This document shows, piece by piece, positions 21,296-29,739 of a DNA stretch of 58,622 bases; position 1 is the stretch's first letter, and the number at the start of each line of letters is the position of its first letter. This DNA comes from Bryobacterales bacterium (GTDB taxonomy: Bacteria; Acidobacteriota; Terriglobia; Bryobacterales; Bryobacteraceae). The translations under genes were made by a program, and so were the position numbers. The stretch is taken from positions 1-58,622 of the forward strand of contig JADZCM010000030.1 in NCBI GenBank assembly GCA_020851555.1. The letters run 5' to 3'. Under the pieces are notes generated by a model, which was not told the origin of the DNA, did no database searches, and worked only from the letters and a program-made list of their open reading frames with translations.

Positions 21296-21805
21296 ATGTT
21301 TCGAATCGGCGAGAAGGTAGTGTATCCCAACCAAGGGGTTGGGGTCATAGAGAACGTGAGTTCCCGCTGGTTCGGCGCCCAGCACGAGCGGTTCTACCTC
21401 CTCCGGCTGCTTTGCAGCAGCCTGACCGTCATGGTGCCCCGGTCGCATGTGTCGGATCTTGGGCTTCGCAAGGTGACGCGCAACGGCGAAATCGAGAAAG
21501 TGCTCGCTTTTCTTGCAAATAGCGGAAGGTGCGCGTCCTGCGGAGACTGGAAGGACCGCTTCAAAGAGAACTCGGAGAAGATGAAGTCCGGCCGGCTGCT
21601 TGAGATCGCCGAAGTGCTGAAAAGTCTGCTGGTGCTCCAGTCCTCGAAACCGCTCTCTTTCCGTGAGAAGAAGATGCTGGACCGGGCCCGGTTCATGCTC
21701 ATATCCGAGATCTCCGTCTCGCGCTCCATCCCCGCGGAAATGGCTGCGGAGATGCTCTCCAGGGCGCTGATGAAGGTCTCGCTGTCACTCCCAGCCGCCC
21801 TGTAG
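21296..21805 (+). CDS. CarD/CdnL-type RNA polymerase-binding regulator
   Basis: A 169-residue regulator. Residues 1-65 form the CarD/CdnL/TRCF-type RNA polymerase beta-binding domain (FRIGEKVVYPNQGVGVIENV). The helical C-terminal part (about 80-165) is where this family contacts promoter DNA and stabilises open complexes. A C-x2-C pair (Cys79, Cys82; GRCASCGDW) lies at the domain junction and is not a usual feature. The ATG opening MFRIGEK was chosen because GGAGGG precedes it and because the family begins with this segment. It has its own strong promoter, as expected for a general transcription factor. Confidence 0.87.
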   Translation: MFRIGEKVVYPNQGVGVIENVSSRWFGAQHERFYLLRLLCSSLTVMVPRSHVSDLGLRKVTRNGEIEKVLAFLANSGRCASCGDWKDRFKENSEKMKSGRLLEIAEVLKSLLVLQSSKPLSFREKKMLDRARFMLISEISVSRSIPAEMAAEMLSRALMKVSLSLPAAL

Positions 21806-22118
21806 GGACTTCCGGCGCCCCCGGACCCTAGTCAACCTCGTCCCCACCGCCGATGGGTGTTTCGAGCAGGCTCGCGGGCAAGGTGTGTGCCTTCAACCGC
21901 GGACGCCGCCGTTGGACACTAACCTTCGATAACAGGTACCTGCTAGCCAACGATGATCTTGAAGATATGACGCTGAGACCGTACAGTGTGGGACACGGAT
22001 GGCGAGGCATGTAAGCGGCCGTGCAGCAGTCGTATTGCGGACACAGCGTCCGGCTACAGTCCGGCGGGTGCCCCGGAGTCTGCGCCGCGTGACTCGCGGC
22101 GGGAGATGAGGGAAGGGC
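21806..22118. other. 313-bp intergenic region, no gene seen
   Basis: No reading frame here looks coding and no RNA family was recognised. A short imperfect repeat (GTCCGGCTACAGTCCGG, around 22048) could form a small stem. The ribosome site of the next gene (GAGGGAAGGGC) ends the region. Confidence 0.4.
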
Positions 22119-24311
22119 ATGCAGTGCCTGTACTGCGGTAAGCCATTGGGTTTATTGAGAGAGCTCGCCGACGGCGAGTTCTGCTCACGCGAACACCGCC
22201 AGCGTTACAGGACCATCACGAAGCGCGCCTTCGGACGGCTCATGGATTCCCGTCCGGAGCCTGCACCGTTCGCCGCTCCGGCGCCCCTCCCGAAGGTGGT
22301 GCTGCCGTTGCCGCAGACGGCCTCCCCGCGCGCCGGGCTCATGAAGTTGAAACCCGCCCGGCCCCGCCCCATCAGTGTCGCGGCGGCCCGGGAGAGATCT
22401 CCGGCTGGTCCGGTCTTCCAGTTCTACAACACGCTGATGGCGCCCTGCATGCCCGTGACGCAGGGTGCGCTGGCGCTGGCGCCTGCATCTTCCTGGCCAT
22501 TGCGGGCGCCGGAAGCCGCCTTCTCGCCGGGCGTGGCGCTCGTGGCGGCCGAATCGCTGGCATTCCACCCGGAGGTCGCAGCTCTCAGTCCTGCTTTCAA
22601 CCAGTTGCAGCCGATTGATGTACCCTTGGAGGCGCTCACCGGAGCCGTCAGTCGCCAGCCGGCGACCGAGCCGCTGTCCCTGGCCCCGTGCATCCAGGAA
22701 TCGGCCGCCGCTCTTGTCCCAACCAACGGCATCGCCTACCTGCAAGCGTCGTTCGGCCCCTCGTTTGAACCCGCGAAGCCGGCCCCCGAGTTGTGCGGTT
22801 CCCTCCCCTGCGCGCCTCACGCCAAGGTTAACGCCGCCGCCCGGGCGCCTCAGATGCAGATGGCCGGCGCCCCCGAGCCGTTGGCCTGGGCGCCGCGGCC
22901 AGTGTTGCCCGAGCTGAAAGTGAACTTGCTAGCCGCCTCGGTGCCGGCGGCATCCGTGGTCGTCGCGGAGGCACGGCAGGCCGATGCCGGGTTTGAGCCC
23001 ATGCAGGCTGCCGCCGCGGTCATCTCGTCCCGGCGGCCGGCCATGGGACTCGCGCCCCAGCAACTGCGAGAACCTCCGGCCGTGAGCCTGCTCCCCTTTC
23101 CTCCGCGCCCCGCCAATTACGCATGCCGCGCCGCAGCGGGCGCCGAGGCCCTGCCGTTCGCCGCGCCCGCCCCCAGACGGCTCGAACTCTCCCTGGCCGC
23201 GGATCGCCTGGCCCTGAGGGCGACGACTGCGCTCCGGGAAGAGGTATTCGGGGCCGACATGGCGGCCGATCCCGCCGGGCACGTGGTTCGGCCCAACATC
23301 GGCACAGGTTCCGTCCTGCCGGCGCTGGCCTCGCTGTTCAAGTACGGCAAGAGCTCTCGCGAAGTGGGCGCGTTGCCGCACCTGACGGAAGGGCTTACCC
23401 CGCAGAACCGCGTGGCCTTCCCTGTCGCCTACAGGGAACTCCCTATGCCGGTGCAGAATCCCCGGATACCCAGCCGCAGCGAGCTCCGGATCGTGGAGAC
23501 TTTCGAGTACCTGAAGCCGATGGACGAGCCCCCCGTCGATATTCTTCAAAGCCTCGTGCGACTCTGGAAGACCGCTCCGGTTTATCTCCGATTTGCGGCG
23601 GCTACGGCGTGCCTGATCCTGCTTATGTGGGCCGTCATTCCAGGCCACACCGTGTCCAACATGGTCGCCTCGCGCTGGGGCGTTATCGGAGAGAAGATCG
23701 AACAGCGTGCCGCCATCGAGCTGACGGAGGACTTCCGCGACGACATGAGCCAGTGGACCGGTTCGGGCGACTGGGTCCAAAGCTGGAGGATCAGCCGGAC
23801 CGGCTACGTCCGCCCGGGGAATCTCGCCCTGTACCAGCCCAGCATGCAGATGAAGGACTACCGCGTCGAGTTCCTGATGCAGATCGAGCAGAAAGCGGTG
23901 GGCTTTGCCTACCGTGCGACCGATCGGGAGAACTACTACGCGGCGAAGCTCAAAATCGCCAAGCCGGGACCCATGCCGGTCCTGTCTTTGGTGCGATACC
24001 CGGTCGTACACGGGGAGGAAGGGCCTAAGGTGGAGATCCCGATCCGCATCCTTCTCCACAACAACACTCCATACCGCGTTCAGCTTACCGTCAAGGGGCA
24101 GGGGTACTCCACATCCATCGAGGGCCAGCTCGTCGATTTCTGGACCGACAGCAGACTGCAAACAGGTGGATTCGGCTTCTTCAGCGACACGGGAGAAAGC
24201 GCCCGGGTCTACTGGATGAGGCTCTCCCACCAAAACGATTTCGTCGGCCGAATCTGCGCCTACATACGCCAGCCCGCCATTCCACGGAGGAGGACCGAGA
24301 TACTCCAATGA
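22119..24311 (+). CDS. zinc-finger, Ala/Pro-rich, single-pass protein with lectin-like C-domain
   Basis: A 730-residue protein of unknown function. It opens with a small zinc-binding motif (Cys3, Cys6, Cys22, His26; CLYCGKPLG...FCSREH), then a low-complexity Ala/Pro/Leu-rich stretch of about 400 residues, a single membrane helix (about 488-508, RFAAATACLILLMWAVIP), and a beta-rich C-terminal domain of about 200 residues (FRDDMSQWTGSGDW, VGFAYRATDRENYYAAK, GGFGFFSDTGESARVYW) resembling concanavalin-like/LamG folds. The likely topology is cytoplasmic finger and periplasmic lectin-like domain. Its stop overlaps the TPR start by four bases (ATGA), so the two are translated together. I do not recognise a named family for the whole. 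Confidence 0.75.
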   Translation: MQCLYCGKPLGLLRELADGEFCSREHRQRYRTITKRAFGRLMDSRPEPAPFAAPAPLPKVVLPLPQTASPRAGLMKLKPARPRPISVAAARERSPAGPVFQFYNTLMAPCMPVTQGALALAPASSWPLRAPEAAFSPGVALVAAESLAFHPEVAALSPAFNQLQPIDVPLEALTGAVSRQPATEPLSLAPCIQESAAALVPTNGIAYLQASFGPSFEPAKPAPELCGSLPCAPHAKVNAAARAPQMQMAGAPEPLAWAPRPVLPELKVNLLAASVPAASVVVAEARQADAGFEPMQAAAAVISSRRPAMGLAPQQLREPPAVSLLPFPPRPANYACRAAAGAEALPFAAPAPRRLELSLAADRLALRATTALREEVFGADMAADPAGHVVRPNIGTGSVLPALASLFKYGKSSREVGALPHLTEGLTPQNRVAFPVAYRELPMPVQNPRIPSRSELRIVETFEYLKPMDEPPVDILQSLVRLWKTAPVYLRFAAATACLILLMWAVIPGHTVSNMVASRWGVIGEKIEQRAAIELTEDFRDDMSQWTGSGDWVQSWRISRTGYVRPGNLALYQPSMQMKDYRVEFLMQIEQKAVGFAYRATDRENYYAAKLKIAKPGPMPVLSLVRYPVVHGEEGPKVEIPIRILLHNNTPYRVQLTVKGQGYSTSIEGQLVDFWTDSRLQTGGFGFFSDTGESARVYWMRLSHQNDFVGRICAYIRQPAIPRRRTEILQ

Positions 24312-25963
24312 GTCAAAAAAAAGCAGTCGTGAACCAGGATTGGGTCGAGAGCGCGGCTTCGCCTCCGGCCTTCTCCGCCATGCGTTCCGAGCGCCGCGGC
24401 GCCTCCCACGCCCTGGCTAAAGCCGTCTCTCTGCACTTGGACGGCAAGCCCGCGGAGGCCTTGCAGGAGCTCTATGCCGCCATCGAGCGGGGAGAGAAAG
24501 ACGCCGAGATTTACTCCGCTCTGGGTCACATTCACTTCCAGCTCGGGCAGTTCGAGGAAGCAGGCAACAGCTACTGGAAGCTGCTTCAGTTGGAGCCTGC
24601 CCACCGGACGGCCTCCTTCAACCTTGCGGTCTGTCTGGAGAAACTGGGCCGGTGGGAGGAGGCGTCCGAAAAATTCAACCGGTCGCTCGAGGCGGATCCG
24701 CAGCGCAGCGAAGCGTTCCTGGGGATCGGCATTTGCCACCTGCAACTGGGCCGGCTGGAAACGGCGCTGGAGGCTTTCGACAAGTGCCTGAACCAGACCC
24801 CCAGCCAGGAGGCCGCGCTTTTCGGCAAGGCCGTCACGCTGCAACTGGCGGGCCGCCTGGACGAGGCGGGAGATCTCTACCGCCGTATTCTGAAGAAGAA
24901 CCCGCGTTCGGAAGACTCGCTCGTCAATCTGATCTCGATCGACATGGCCCGCAAGGATTCCGACCGGGTCCGGGAAACCGCCGAACAGTTGCTGGCGGTC
25001 CGGCCCGGCTCGGCGACCGCGCTGGAGGGTCTGGCCGCCGCCGCCTTCAGCCGCGGCGATCATGAAGCCGCCGCCCGGTTCTGTTTCCGGCTCGTGGAGA
25101 CATCTCCAGGGCATTTCGAGGGGTGGTTCAACCTGGGCGTCGCCCATCAGAAGGCCGGCCGCTTCACGGACGCGGCACAGGCGTACGCCAAGGCGGCATT
25201 GCTCCGGGAAGACGCGCCGCAGGTTCACATGAACCTGGGGATCGTGCATCAGGAACTCGGGGATCTGCCTCAGGCCCGGAAGTCCTACGAGAGAGCCATC
25301 GCGCTCGATCCGAGCCAGACAGCCGCCAAGTGGAACCTGGCGCTGGTGCTCGAACAGAGCGGCGAGGCGGACGCGGCCGAGGATCTGTACGACCGGTTGC
25401 TGGCCGGAAACCCGGACTGGCAGGAGGCCAGATTCCGGCAGGGTTACCTGCGGCTGCAAAGAGGAGACTTCCGGGGCAGCATCGACGCTTTCGAGCGGTG
25501 TCTGGCGCTCAACAGCGCCTGGCTGGAAGCGCGGCTGAATCTCGGCATCGCGTACTGGAAGGTCGGGGACCGCGCCGAGGCCCGCCGGGCCTTCGAGCAT
25601 GTGCTCGCCGCGCAACCTGACTGCGTGGACGCCCTGCGGGGACTGGCCGCCCTGGCCCTGGAGGCGGAGGACGACCGGGCCGCCCTGGACCTGCACACCC
25701 GGCTGATCGGTCTCGGCGAGAAGAGCGCCGAATTGTACTACAACACCGGCTTGCTACAGCAGAAGTCCGGCTCGATGGACGAGGCCGTGCGGCTGTACAG
25801 GAAGGCGGTGAACGCCCAGCCCGACTTCGCGGAGGCGTTCCTGAACCTGGGTCACGCGCTCAAATCGCTGGGCCAGGAAGACGAGGCCCGCGACTGCTGG
25901 CGCAAGGCGCTTGAGTTCAAGCCCGAACTCGCTCACGGCTACTTCGAGCCGGCCACGGCCTGA
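24308..25963 (+). CDS. tetratricopeptide repeat protein
   Basis: A 551-residue protein built almost wholly from tandem TPR units of about 34 residues, roughly 13-14 copies from about residue 35 to the end (for example AEIYSALGHIHFQLGQFEEA, PQVHMNLGIVHQELGDLPQA, AEAFLNLGHALKSLGQEDEA). No signal peptide or catalytic domain is seen, so it is probably a cytoplasmic scaffold. GGAGGAGGACC before the ATG and the 4-base overlap with the upstream gene point to equal expression and a shared complex with the finger-containing side of that protein; this is inference. Confidence 0.9.
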   Translation: MSQKKAVVNQDWVESAASPPAFSAMRSERRGASHALAKAVSLHLDGKPAEALQELYAAIERGEKDAEIYSALGHIHFQLGQFEEAGNSYWKLLQLEPAHRTASFNLAVCLEKLGRWEEASEKFNRSLEADPQRSEAFLGIGICHLQLGRLETALEAFDKCLNQTPSQEAALFGKAVTLQLAGRLDEAGDLYRRILKKNPRSEDSLVNLISIDMARKDSDRVRETAEQLLAVRPGSATALEGLAAAAFSRGDHEAAARFCFRLVETSPGHFEGWFNLGVAHQKAGRFTDAAQAYAKAALLREDAPQVHMNLGIVHQELGDLPQARKSYERAIALDPSQTAAKWNLALVLEQSGEADAAEDLYDRLLAGNPDWQEARFRQGYLRLQRGDFRGSIDAFERCLALNSAWLEARLNLGIAYWKVGDRAEARRAFEHVLAAQPDCVDALRGLAALALEAEDDRAALDLHTRLIGLGEKSAELYYNTGLLQQKSGSMDEAVRLYRKAVNAQPDFAEAFLNLGHALKSLGQEDEARDCWRKALEFKPELAHGYFEPATA

Positions 25964-26005
25964 AAACGCGAACCAGGAGCGGCACGCGGCTGCTAGACTC
26001 TGAGC

Positions 26006-27205
26006 ATGTTCTCAATGTGCGCCCGAGCGCTCTTCCCCTTCGCGTTCGCGGCCGCGCTGCTCCCCGCCGCCGACAGCCTCTCCATCGCCGAGGCGGTGTT
26101 CGATGAATTGGTCCGCCAGGACTTCCCCGCCCTGGCCGCGCGCTTTTCCGCTCAGATGAAGGCGGCAGCGCCGCCGGAGAAACTGGCCGCCACCGTCGCC
26201 CCGGCGCTCACCGGTTTCGGCCCTCTGCGCTCCGGGAGGCCCCGGCCGCGCTACACCCAGGCGCAAGGGAACGACGTTTTCGTCTTCCCGGCGGAGTTCG
26301 AGAAAAACCGGGTCAATATCATCATCACTCTGAACCCCGAGGGACAACTCGCAGGGATGTTCTTCCAGGCGCCCGATCCGGAGCCTCCTAAAGCCGGCGA
26401 ACTCCTGGTCGCCACCGGTGACGCGCGGTTGCCGGCCACGCTGGCACTGCCCGATGGGCCTGGCCCCTTCCCTGTGCTTGTGCTTGTTCACGGCAGCGGC
26501 CCACAGGACCGGGACGAGACCATCGGAGCCAACGCCCCTTTCCGGGACCTGGCCGACGGGCTGGCCAGCCGCGGCGTGGGCACCCTGCGATACGTAAAAC
26601 GCACCAGGCAGGCGCCGCAGAGCCCGGTGCCGACCGTAGAGCAGGAGGTGATCGAGGATGCCCTGAGTGCGATGGCGCTGGCGAGGCGGCAGGCGCGCGT
26701 CGATCCCAAGAAGGTCTTCCTGCTCGGGCACTCGCTCGGTGGATATCTCGGCCCTCGCATCGCCCTGCGAGACTCCGAGGTTGCGGGCCTGGTCCTTCTC
26801 GCCGCCAACGCCCGGCCCATCGAAACGCTGGCCCGCGAACAGTTGCGGTATCTGGGCGCGCCTTCCGGGACGCTCGATAAGCTGCTGGCGGCTGCGCCGG
26901 CTTCCTACTGGGCGGATCTGAGGGCCTACGAGCCGGTCGCGACGGCGCAGAAGGTCCGGGCGCCCATGCTGATCCTCCAGGGCGAACGGGACTACCAGGT
27001 CACCATGGAGGATTTCGGACTCTGGAAGGAGGGCTTGCAGAGCCGCGCTGACGTTATCCTCAAGAGCTATCCGAAGCTGAACCACCTCTTCCTGGAAGGT
27101 GAAGGGAAGTCAGTCCCCGCCGAGTACGGCAAGCCCGGCCGCATCCCGGACTACGTTCTGGACGACGTTGCGGCTTTCGTCAAGAGTGCGGCGAAGCCGC
27201 GGTAG
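26006..27205 (+). CDS. exported alpha/beta hydrolase with N-terminal DUF3887-like domain
   Basis: A 399-residue serine hydrolase. A signal peptide (about 1-24) precedes a domain of about 100 residues (FDELVRQDFPALAARF...) of the DUF3887 type, then an alpha/beta hydrolase domain with LVHGSGPQDRDETIG (oxyanion region), GHSLGG with Ser243, GERDYQV with the acid and KLNHLFLEG with the histidine. Such two-domain exported hydrolases are usually esterases of unknown substrate. An ATG three codons on is an alternative start. It ends 12 bp from the convergent DUF4252 gene. Confidence 0.85.
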   Translation: MFSMCARALFPFAFAAALLPAADSLSIAEAVFDELVRQDFPALAARFSAQMKAAAPPEKLAATVAPALTGFGPLRSGRPRPRYTQAQGNDVFVFPAEFEKNRVNIIITLNPEGQLAGMFFQAPDPEPPKAGELLVATGDARLPATLALPDGPGPFPVLVLVHGSGPQDRDETIGANAPFRDLADGLASRGVGTLRYVKRTRQAPQSPVPTVEQEVIEDALSAMALARRQARVDPKKVFLLGHSLGGYLGPRIALRDSEVAGLVLLAANARPIETLAREQLRYLGAPSGTLDKLLAAAPASYWADLRAYEPVATAQKVRAPMLILQGERDYQVTMEDFGLWKEGLQSRADVILKSYPKLNHLFLEGEGKSVPAEYGKPGRIPDYVLDDVAAFVKSAAKPR

Positions 27206-27217
27206 AAACCGCGCCGC

Positions 27218-27745
27218 TCACTGCTTGCCGGCCATGCCCTTCTCGACCGCCGCGTTGAGGCCCTTAGGCAGAAGTTCCCCCAGCCGCTTGAGGTCGATCG
27301 GGCCGTCGATATAGACCACCGTCAGTTCCCGCTTCTCGCTGACGAGCACAGTCATGCCGAGGACGCGGCTGGCATCCTTCTTGACGTAGACCTCCACGCG
27401 CTCGGCCGGTTCCGTGATGTTCACGACCCCGCTCCAGCCCCGCTCGGAGGTGAGTTGAGCCCGGACCGGCGCCACGTCCGCCTCCGTGTACTCGCCCTCT
27501 TTCTCGAATTGGAAAGAGCGCACGTAGATACCCTTGAGGTCGCCCGCCAACTGCTTGGCAGCGGCCTCTCCGGTGCTGCGGCCGGAGAGGAAGTTCCCCG
27601 CCAGTTGCAGCATGTTCCCGTCCAGGCTTACAGTCACCGCCTCCTTGGCCTTCGCGGCGAGCTTCTCGAAGCTCTCAGGAAACCTGATCTCCTGCGCGCC
27701 GGCCGGCAACAGAACCAAAAACAAGCACGTGGCGTATTTATACAT
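27218..27745 (-). CDS. exported DUF4252-like protein
   Basis: A 175-residue exported protein: signal peptide about 1-18 (ending AGAQ), then a domain rich in short beta strands and charged helices (IYVRSFQFEKEGEY, ERVEVYVKKDASRVLGMTVLVSEKRELTVVYI). The sequence style matches DUF4252 proteins, which frequently follow ECF sigma/anti-sigma pairs. TAAGGAGATA precedes the ATG and overlaps the anti-sigma stop region, so it is the third gene of that operon. Its role may be to sense an envelope signal or be the main regulated product; neither is shown. Confidence 0.72.
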   Translation of the reverse strand: MYKYATCLFLVLLPAGAQEIRFPESFEKLAAKAKEAVTVSLDGNMLQLAGNFLSGRSTGEAAAKQLAGDLKGIYVRSFQFEKEGEYTEADVAPVRAQLTSERGWSGVVNITEPAERVEVYVKKDASRVLGMTVLVSEKRELTVVYIDGPIDLKRLGELLPKGLNAAVEKGMAGKQ

Positions 27746-27755
27746 GTTTATCTCC

Positions 27756-28139
27756 TTAAAATGAATCCGATGGTTTTAGTTGAGCGCCGGCCTCTCCGGG
27801 GACCAGCGCCTCGATCCGGACCGTTTTCTCCACCTTCGCGCGGGCCTGCTCCAACTTGACAGCGGTAATGCGAAGAGCCGTAAGAACCTGGTCTCTGGCG
27901 GCCTCACCCCGGGCGCGTCTGCGCAGCTCCGAGGTGTGCTGGATGCCGGCCAGCAGCACGATGGCCAGAGCCGCGGCAGCGGCCCACTTCGCCGGCCCGG
28001 GAGCGAGCCAGCCGCGGAGAACATCCCACGTGCCCTTTTTCCCCAGCACCGCGTTGCGGGCCACCACGCGTTCCGCAAAGCCCTGCGGCGGCGCCTCCCG
28101 CCGAAGCGCTTCCCTCAAGGCATCTTCCAGGCGATCCAT
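27756..28139 (-). CDS. probable single-pass anti-sigma factor
   Basis: A 127-residue protein with a short cytoplasmic N-terminus rich in Arg/Glu (LEDALREALRREAPPQGFAERVVAR), a membrane helix (about 51-67, WAAAAALAIVLLAGI) and a periplasmic coiled-coil tail. No zinc-binding HxxxCxxC motif is present. Position directly after an ECF sigma gene (2-bp gap) and topology indicate an anti-sigma factor, although the family cannot be named from motifs. The ATG has AGAGGTC before it, within the end of the sigma gene. Confidence 0.65.
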   Translation of the reverse strand: MDRLEDALREALRREAPPQGFAERVVARNAVLGKKGTWDVLRGWLAPGPAKWAAAAALAIVLLAGIQHTSELRRRARGEAARDQVLTALRITAVKLEQARAKVEKTVRIEALVPGEAGAQLKPSDSF

Positions 28140-28141
28140 GA

Positions 28142-28678
28142 TCAGACCTCTTTCAAATAGCGGCCGGCCTTTTCCCGGAGCAGTGCCAGAGCTTTCTGTA
28201 GACGGTCCCGGACGGTCCTCAGCGGCAGTTCGAGGATACGGGCTATCTCCGGCGGGTCCAGGTCCTCCTGGTAGCGCAACACCACCGCCGAACGCAGGTG
28301 CCCGGGTAGAGACGCGACCAACTGGCGCAACCTCTGCGTCAGCAGCGGGTCGCCCTCGGCCGGGGGCGCGGCCGGTTCGCCCGTCTCCTCCAGGCTGACC
28401 TCCGCCCGCGCCCTGCGGCGCAGGCCGTCGATCGCGCGGCGGCAGGTGACCTGCCGCAGCCAGAAGACCACGTGCGAGTCGCTCTTCAGCCCGTCCAGGT
28501 TGCGGTGCAGCCGCAGGAAGACATCCTGGGCGGCATCTTCCGCGGCCGAGGGGTCGCGCAGCAGGTGCAACGCGAGGCTATAGACCATGGACTGGTGCTG
28601 GCCGACCAGGCTGGCGAAATCCGGGCTGAACGTTTCACCGGCTATGGTGTCGGCCCGGCCTGTCGCGGCGGGAGTCAA
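28142..28678 (-). CDS. ECF-type RNA polymerase sigma factor
   Basis: A 178-residue sigma-70 family protein of the extracytoplasmic-function type. Region 2 (about 18-88) includes AAEDAAQDVFLRLHRNL and FWLRQVTCRRAIDGLRRR; region 4 (about 118-170) holds LPGHLRSAVVLRYQEDLDPPEIARILELPLRTVRDRLQKAL, the -35-binding helix-turn-helix. The start is TTG; GGAG seven bases before it supports this and no ATG lies in frame upstream. It heads a three-gene operon with the anti-sigma and DUF4252 genes. Confidence 0.9.
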   Translation of the reverse strand: MTPAATGRADTIAGETFSPDFASLVGQHQSMVYSLALHLLRDPSAAEDAAQDVFLRLHRNLDGLKSDSHVVFWLRQVTCRRAIDGLRRRARAEVSLEETGEPAAPPAEGDPLLTQRLRQLVASLPGHLRSAVVLRYQEDLDPPEIARILELPLRTVRDRLQKALALLREKAGRYLKEV

Positions 28679-28687
28679 TCCTGTTCT

Positions 28688-28712
28688 CCACCCATATATA
28701 CGCGCAGGGTGG
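28688..28712. promoter_or_regulatory. inverted repeat at the sigma factor promoter region
   Basis: CCACCC and GGGTGG arms are separated by 13 bases rich in A/T (ATATATA), ending 9 bases before the sigma TTG start codon. It might be an operator or a leader hairpin. Confidence 0.3.
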
Positions 28713-28978
28713 GAGTGCGGACAGGTTTTTTATGGGCTGGGCGCAGCCGGACACACTGCCGCGGCGGACACGCTGGCGTCCTTCGAGCGGTCTTGCAACG
28801 CGGAAGCTCTATCCCACAAGGCGTTTCTGGAACGGGTCGAAGCGCTCGACAAGATTCGTGATCGAATTTGCCTGTCCGGCGCTTGCGTGCGCGATTTTCT
28901 GCTTGCGCCCGGCCCCGGCACAGCCGGCGTGGAGGCTTCACATCCGACGACGCTGAAGGACGGGACGCATGACGCCTG
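28713..28978. other. intergenic stretch upstream of the LuxR-type remnant
   Basis: No convincing gene. Open frames exist on the plus strand but encode no recognisable domain. A T6 run occurs near 28725. If the following remnant once had a receiver domain, this DNA no longer encodes it in any frame I could recognise. Confidence 0.35.
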
Positions 28979-29299
28979 GTGCGTCAGAGCCGGTCATTTC
29001 TGACCCTCACGATCGCGCGCAGGTTACGGAGGGATTACATCGGCCGTCTCCGGCAGCGAGGTATTGAAGACCGTTACGAACTGCTTTCTGACCGTGAGCG
29101 CAAGGTGCTTCGGCGAATCGCCAAAGGCCGCTCCAACAAGGGGGTGGCAAACCCGTTGAGTATCAGCCTGACGACCGTCGAAACACATCGCGCTCACATT
29201 CTACAGAAGCCGCCCATTCACGGCATCTTCGATCTCCACTGTATGCGGTCCGCAAGCGAATTGCTTCTTGACTTGCGGGCGCTCGGAGGGATGCGCTAG
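28979..29299 (+). pseudogene. remnant of a NarL/LuxR-type response regulator (HTH only)
   Basis: This frame encodes only a LuxR-type helix-turn-helix region: RYELLSDRERKVLRRIAKGR, NKGVANPLSISLTTVETHRA and HILQKPPIHGIFDL. It aligns closely with the C-terminus of the NarL-type regulator at the far end of the window (SYELLTPREREILQLVAEGK; TVETHRSNIMEKLNLHTVPEL), including the residues just before the HTH (DYVRQLREKDVTD against DYIGRLRQRGIED). The receiver domain is absent, and normally conserved positions are changed (KLNLH to KPPIH, ANML to ANPL). The GTG used as start is arbitrary. It overlaps the end of the convergent next gene by 4 bp. A small functional DNA-binding protein is the alternative. 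Confidence 0.55.
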
Positions 29300-29676
29300 C
29301 CCTCAATTCTTATCCACTCCGCGATATCGCCGCGGCGCTCCGGAATGAGCCTGAGGGTAACCTCCTTGTTCTGGAACTGCGCCAGGTCCTTGAGGGCGAT
29401 AGCCCGACCGCCGGACCTGATGCGGGTCTTGGAAGTGACCACTACATCGAAATTGGTTCCCTCCGCATCCTTGACAATCACCAGGTTATGATCGGGATTG
29501 ACGGCGAGGATCTTGCCGGAAAGATTCTCCGGCGGCCAGATGGTCCGCCTCGCAGAGGATGCGGCGACGGACGCCTTACTTGGCGCGGCCGGCGCCTTGC
29601 CGGCCGCTGCCGCGGGAATCGCCAGCAGCAGGCCGCACACGACGCACGAAAGAAACGAAGTCGTAAGGTTCTTCAT
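29296..29676 (-). CDS. small exported protein with OB-like domain
   Basis: A 126-residue exported protein. The signal peptide (about 1-25, CGLLLAIPAAAAG) is followed by an Ala-rich linker and a beta-rich domain (NLSGKILAVNPDHNLVIVKD, NFDVVVTSKTRI, KEVTLRLIPERRGDIAEWI) that resembles the small OB-like DUF5666 type. The ATG starting MKNLTT was chosen because GGAG lies eight bases before it and it begins the signal peptide. Function unknown. Confidence 0.72.
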   Translation of the reverse strand: MKNLTTSFLSCVVCGLLLAIPAAAAGKAPAAPSKASVAASSARRTIWPPENLSGKILAVNPDHNLVIVKDAEGTNFDVVVTSKTRIRSGGRAIALKDLAQFQNKEVTLRLIPERRGDIAEWIRIEG

Positions 29677-29739
29677 GGGTTTTCTCCATATGCTCGTTTC
29701 ACTCATCCGAAGGCCATCCGCCCAGAGCGGATAGCGATC

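Noticed and set aside
28587..29003. 138-codon plus-strand frame overlapping the sigma factor start
   Set aside because: No domain and it runs antisense into the ECF sigma gene.
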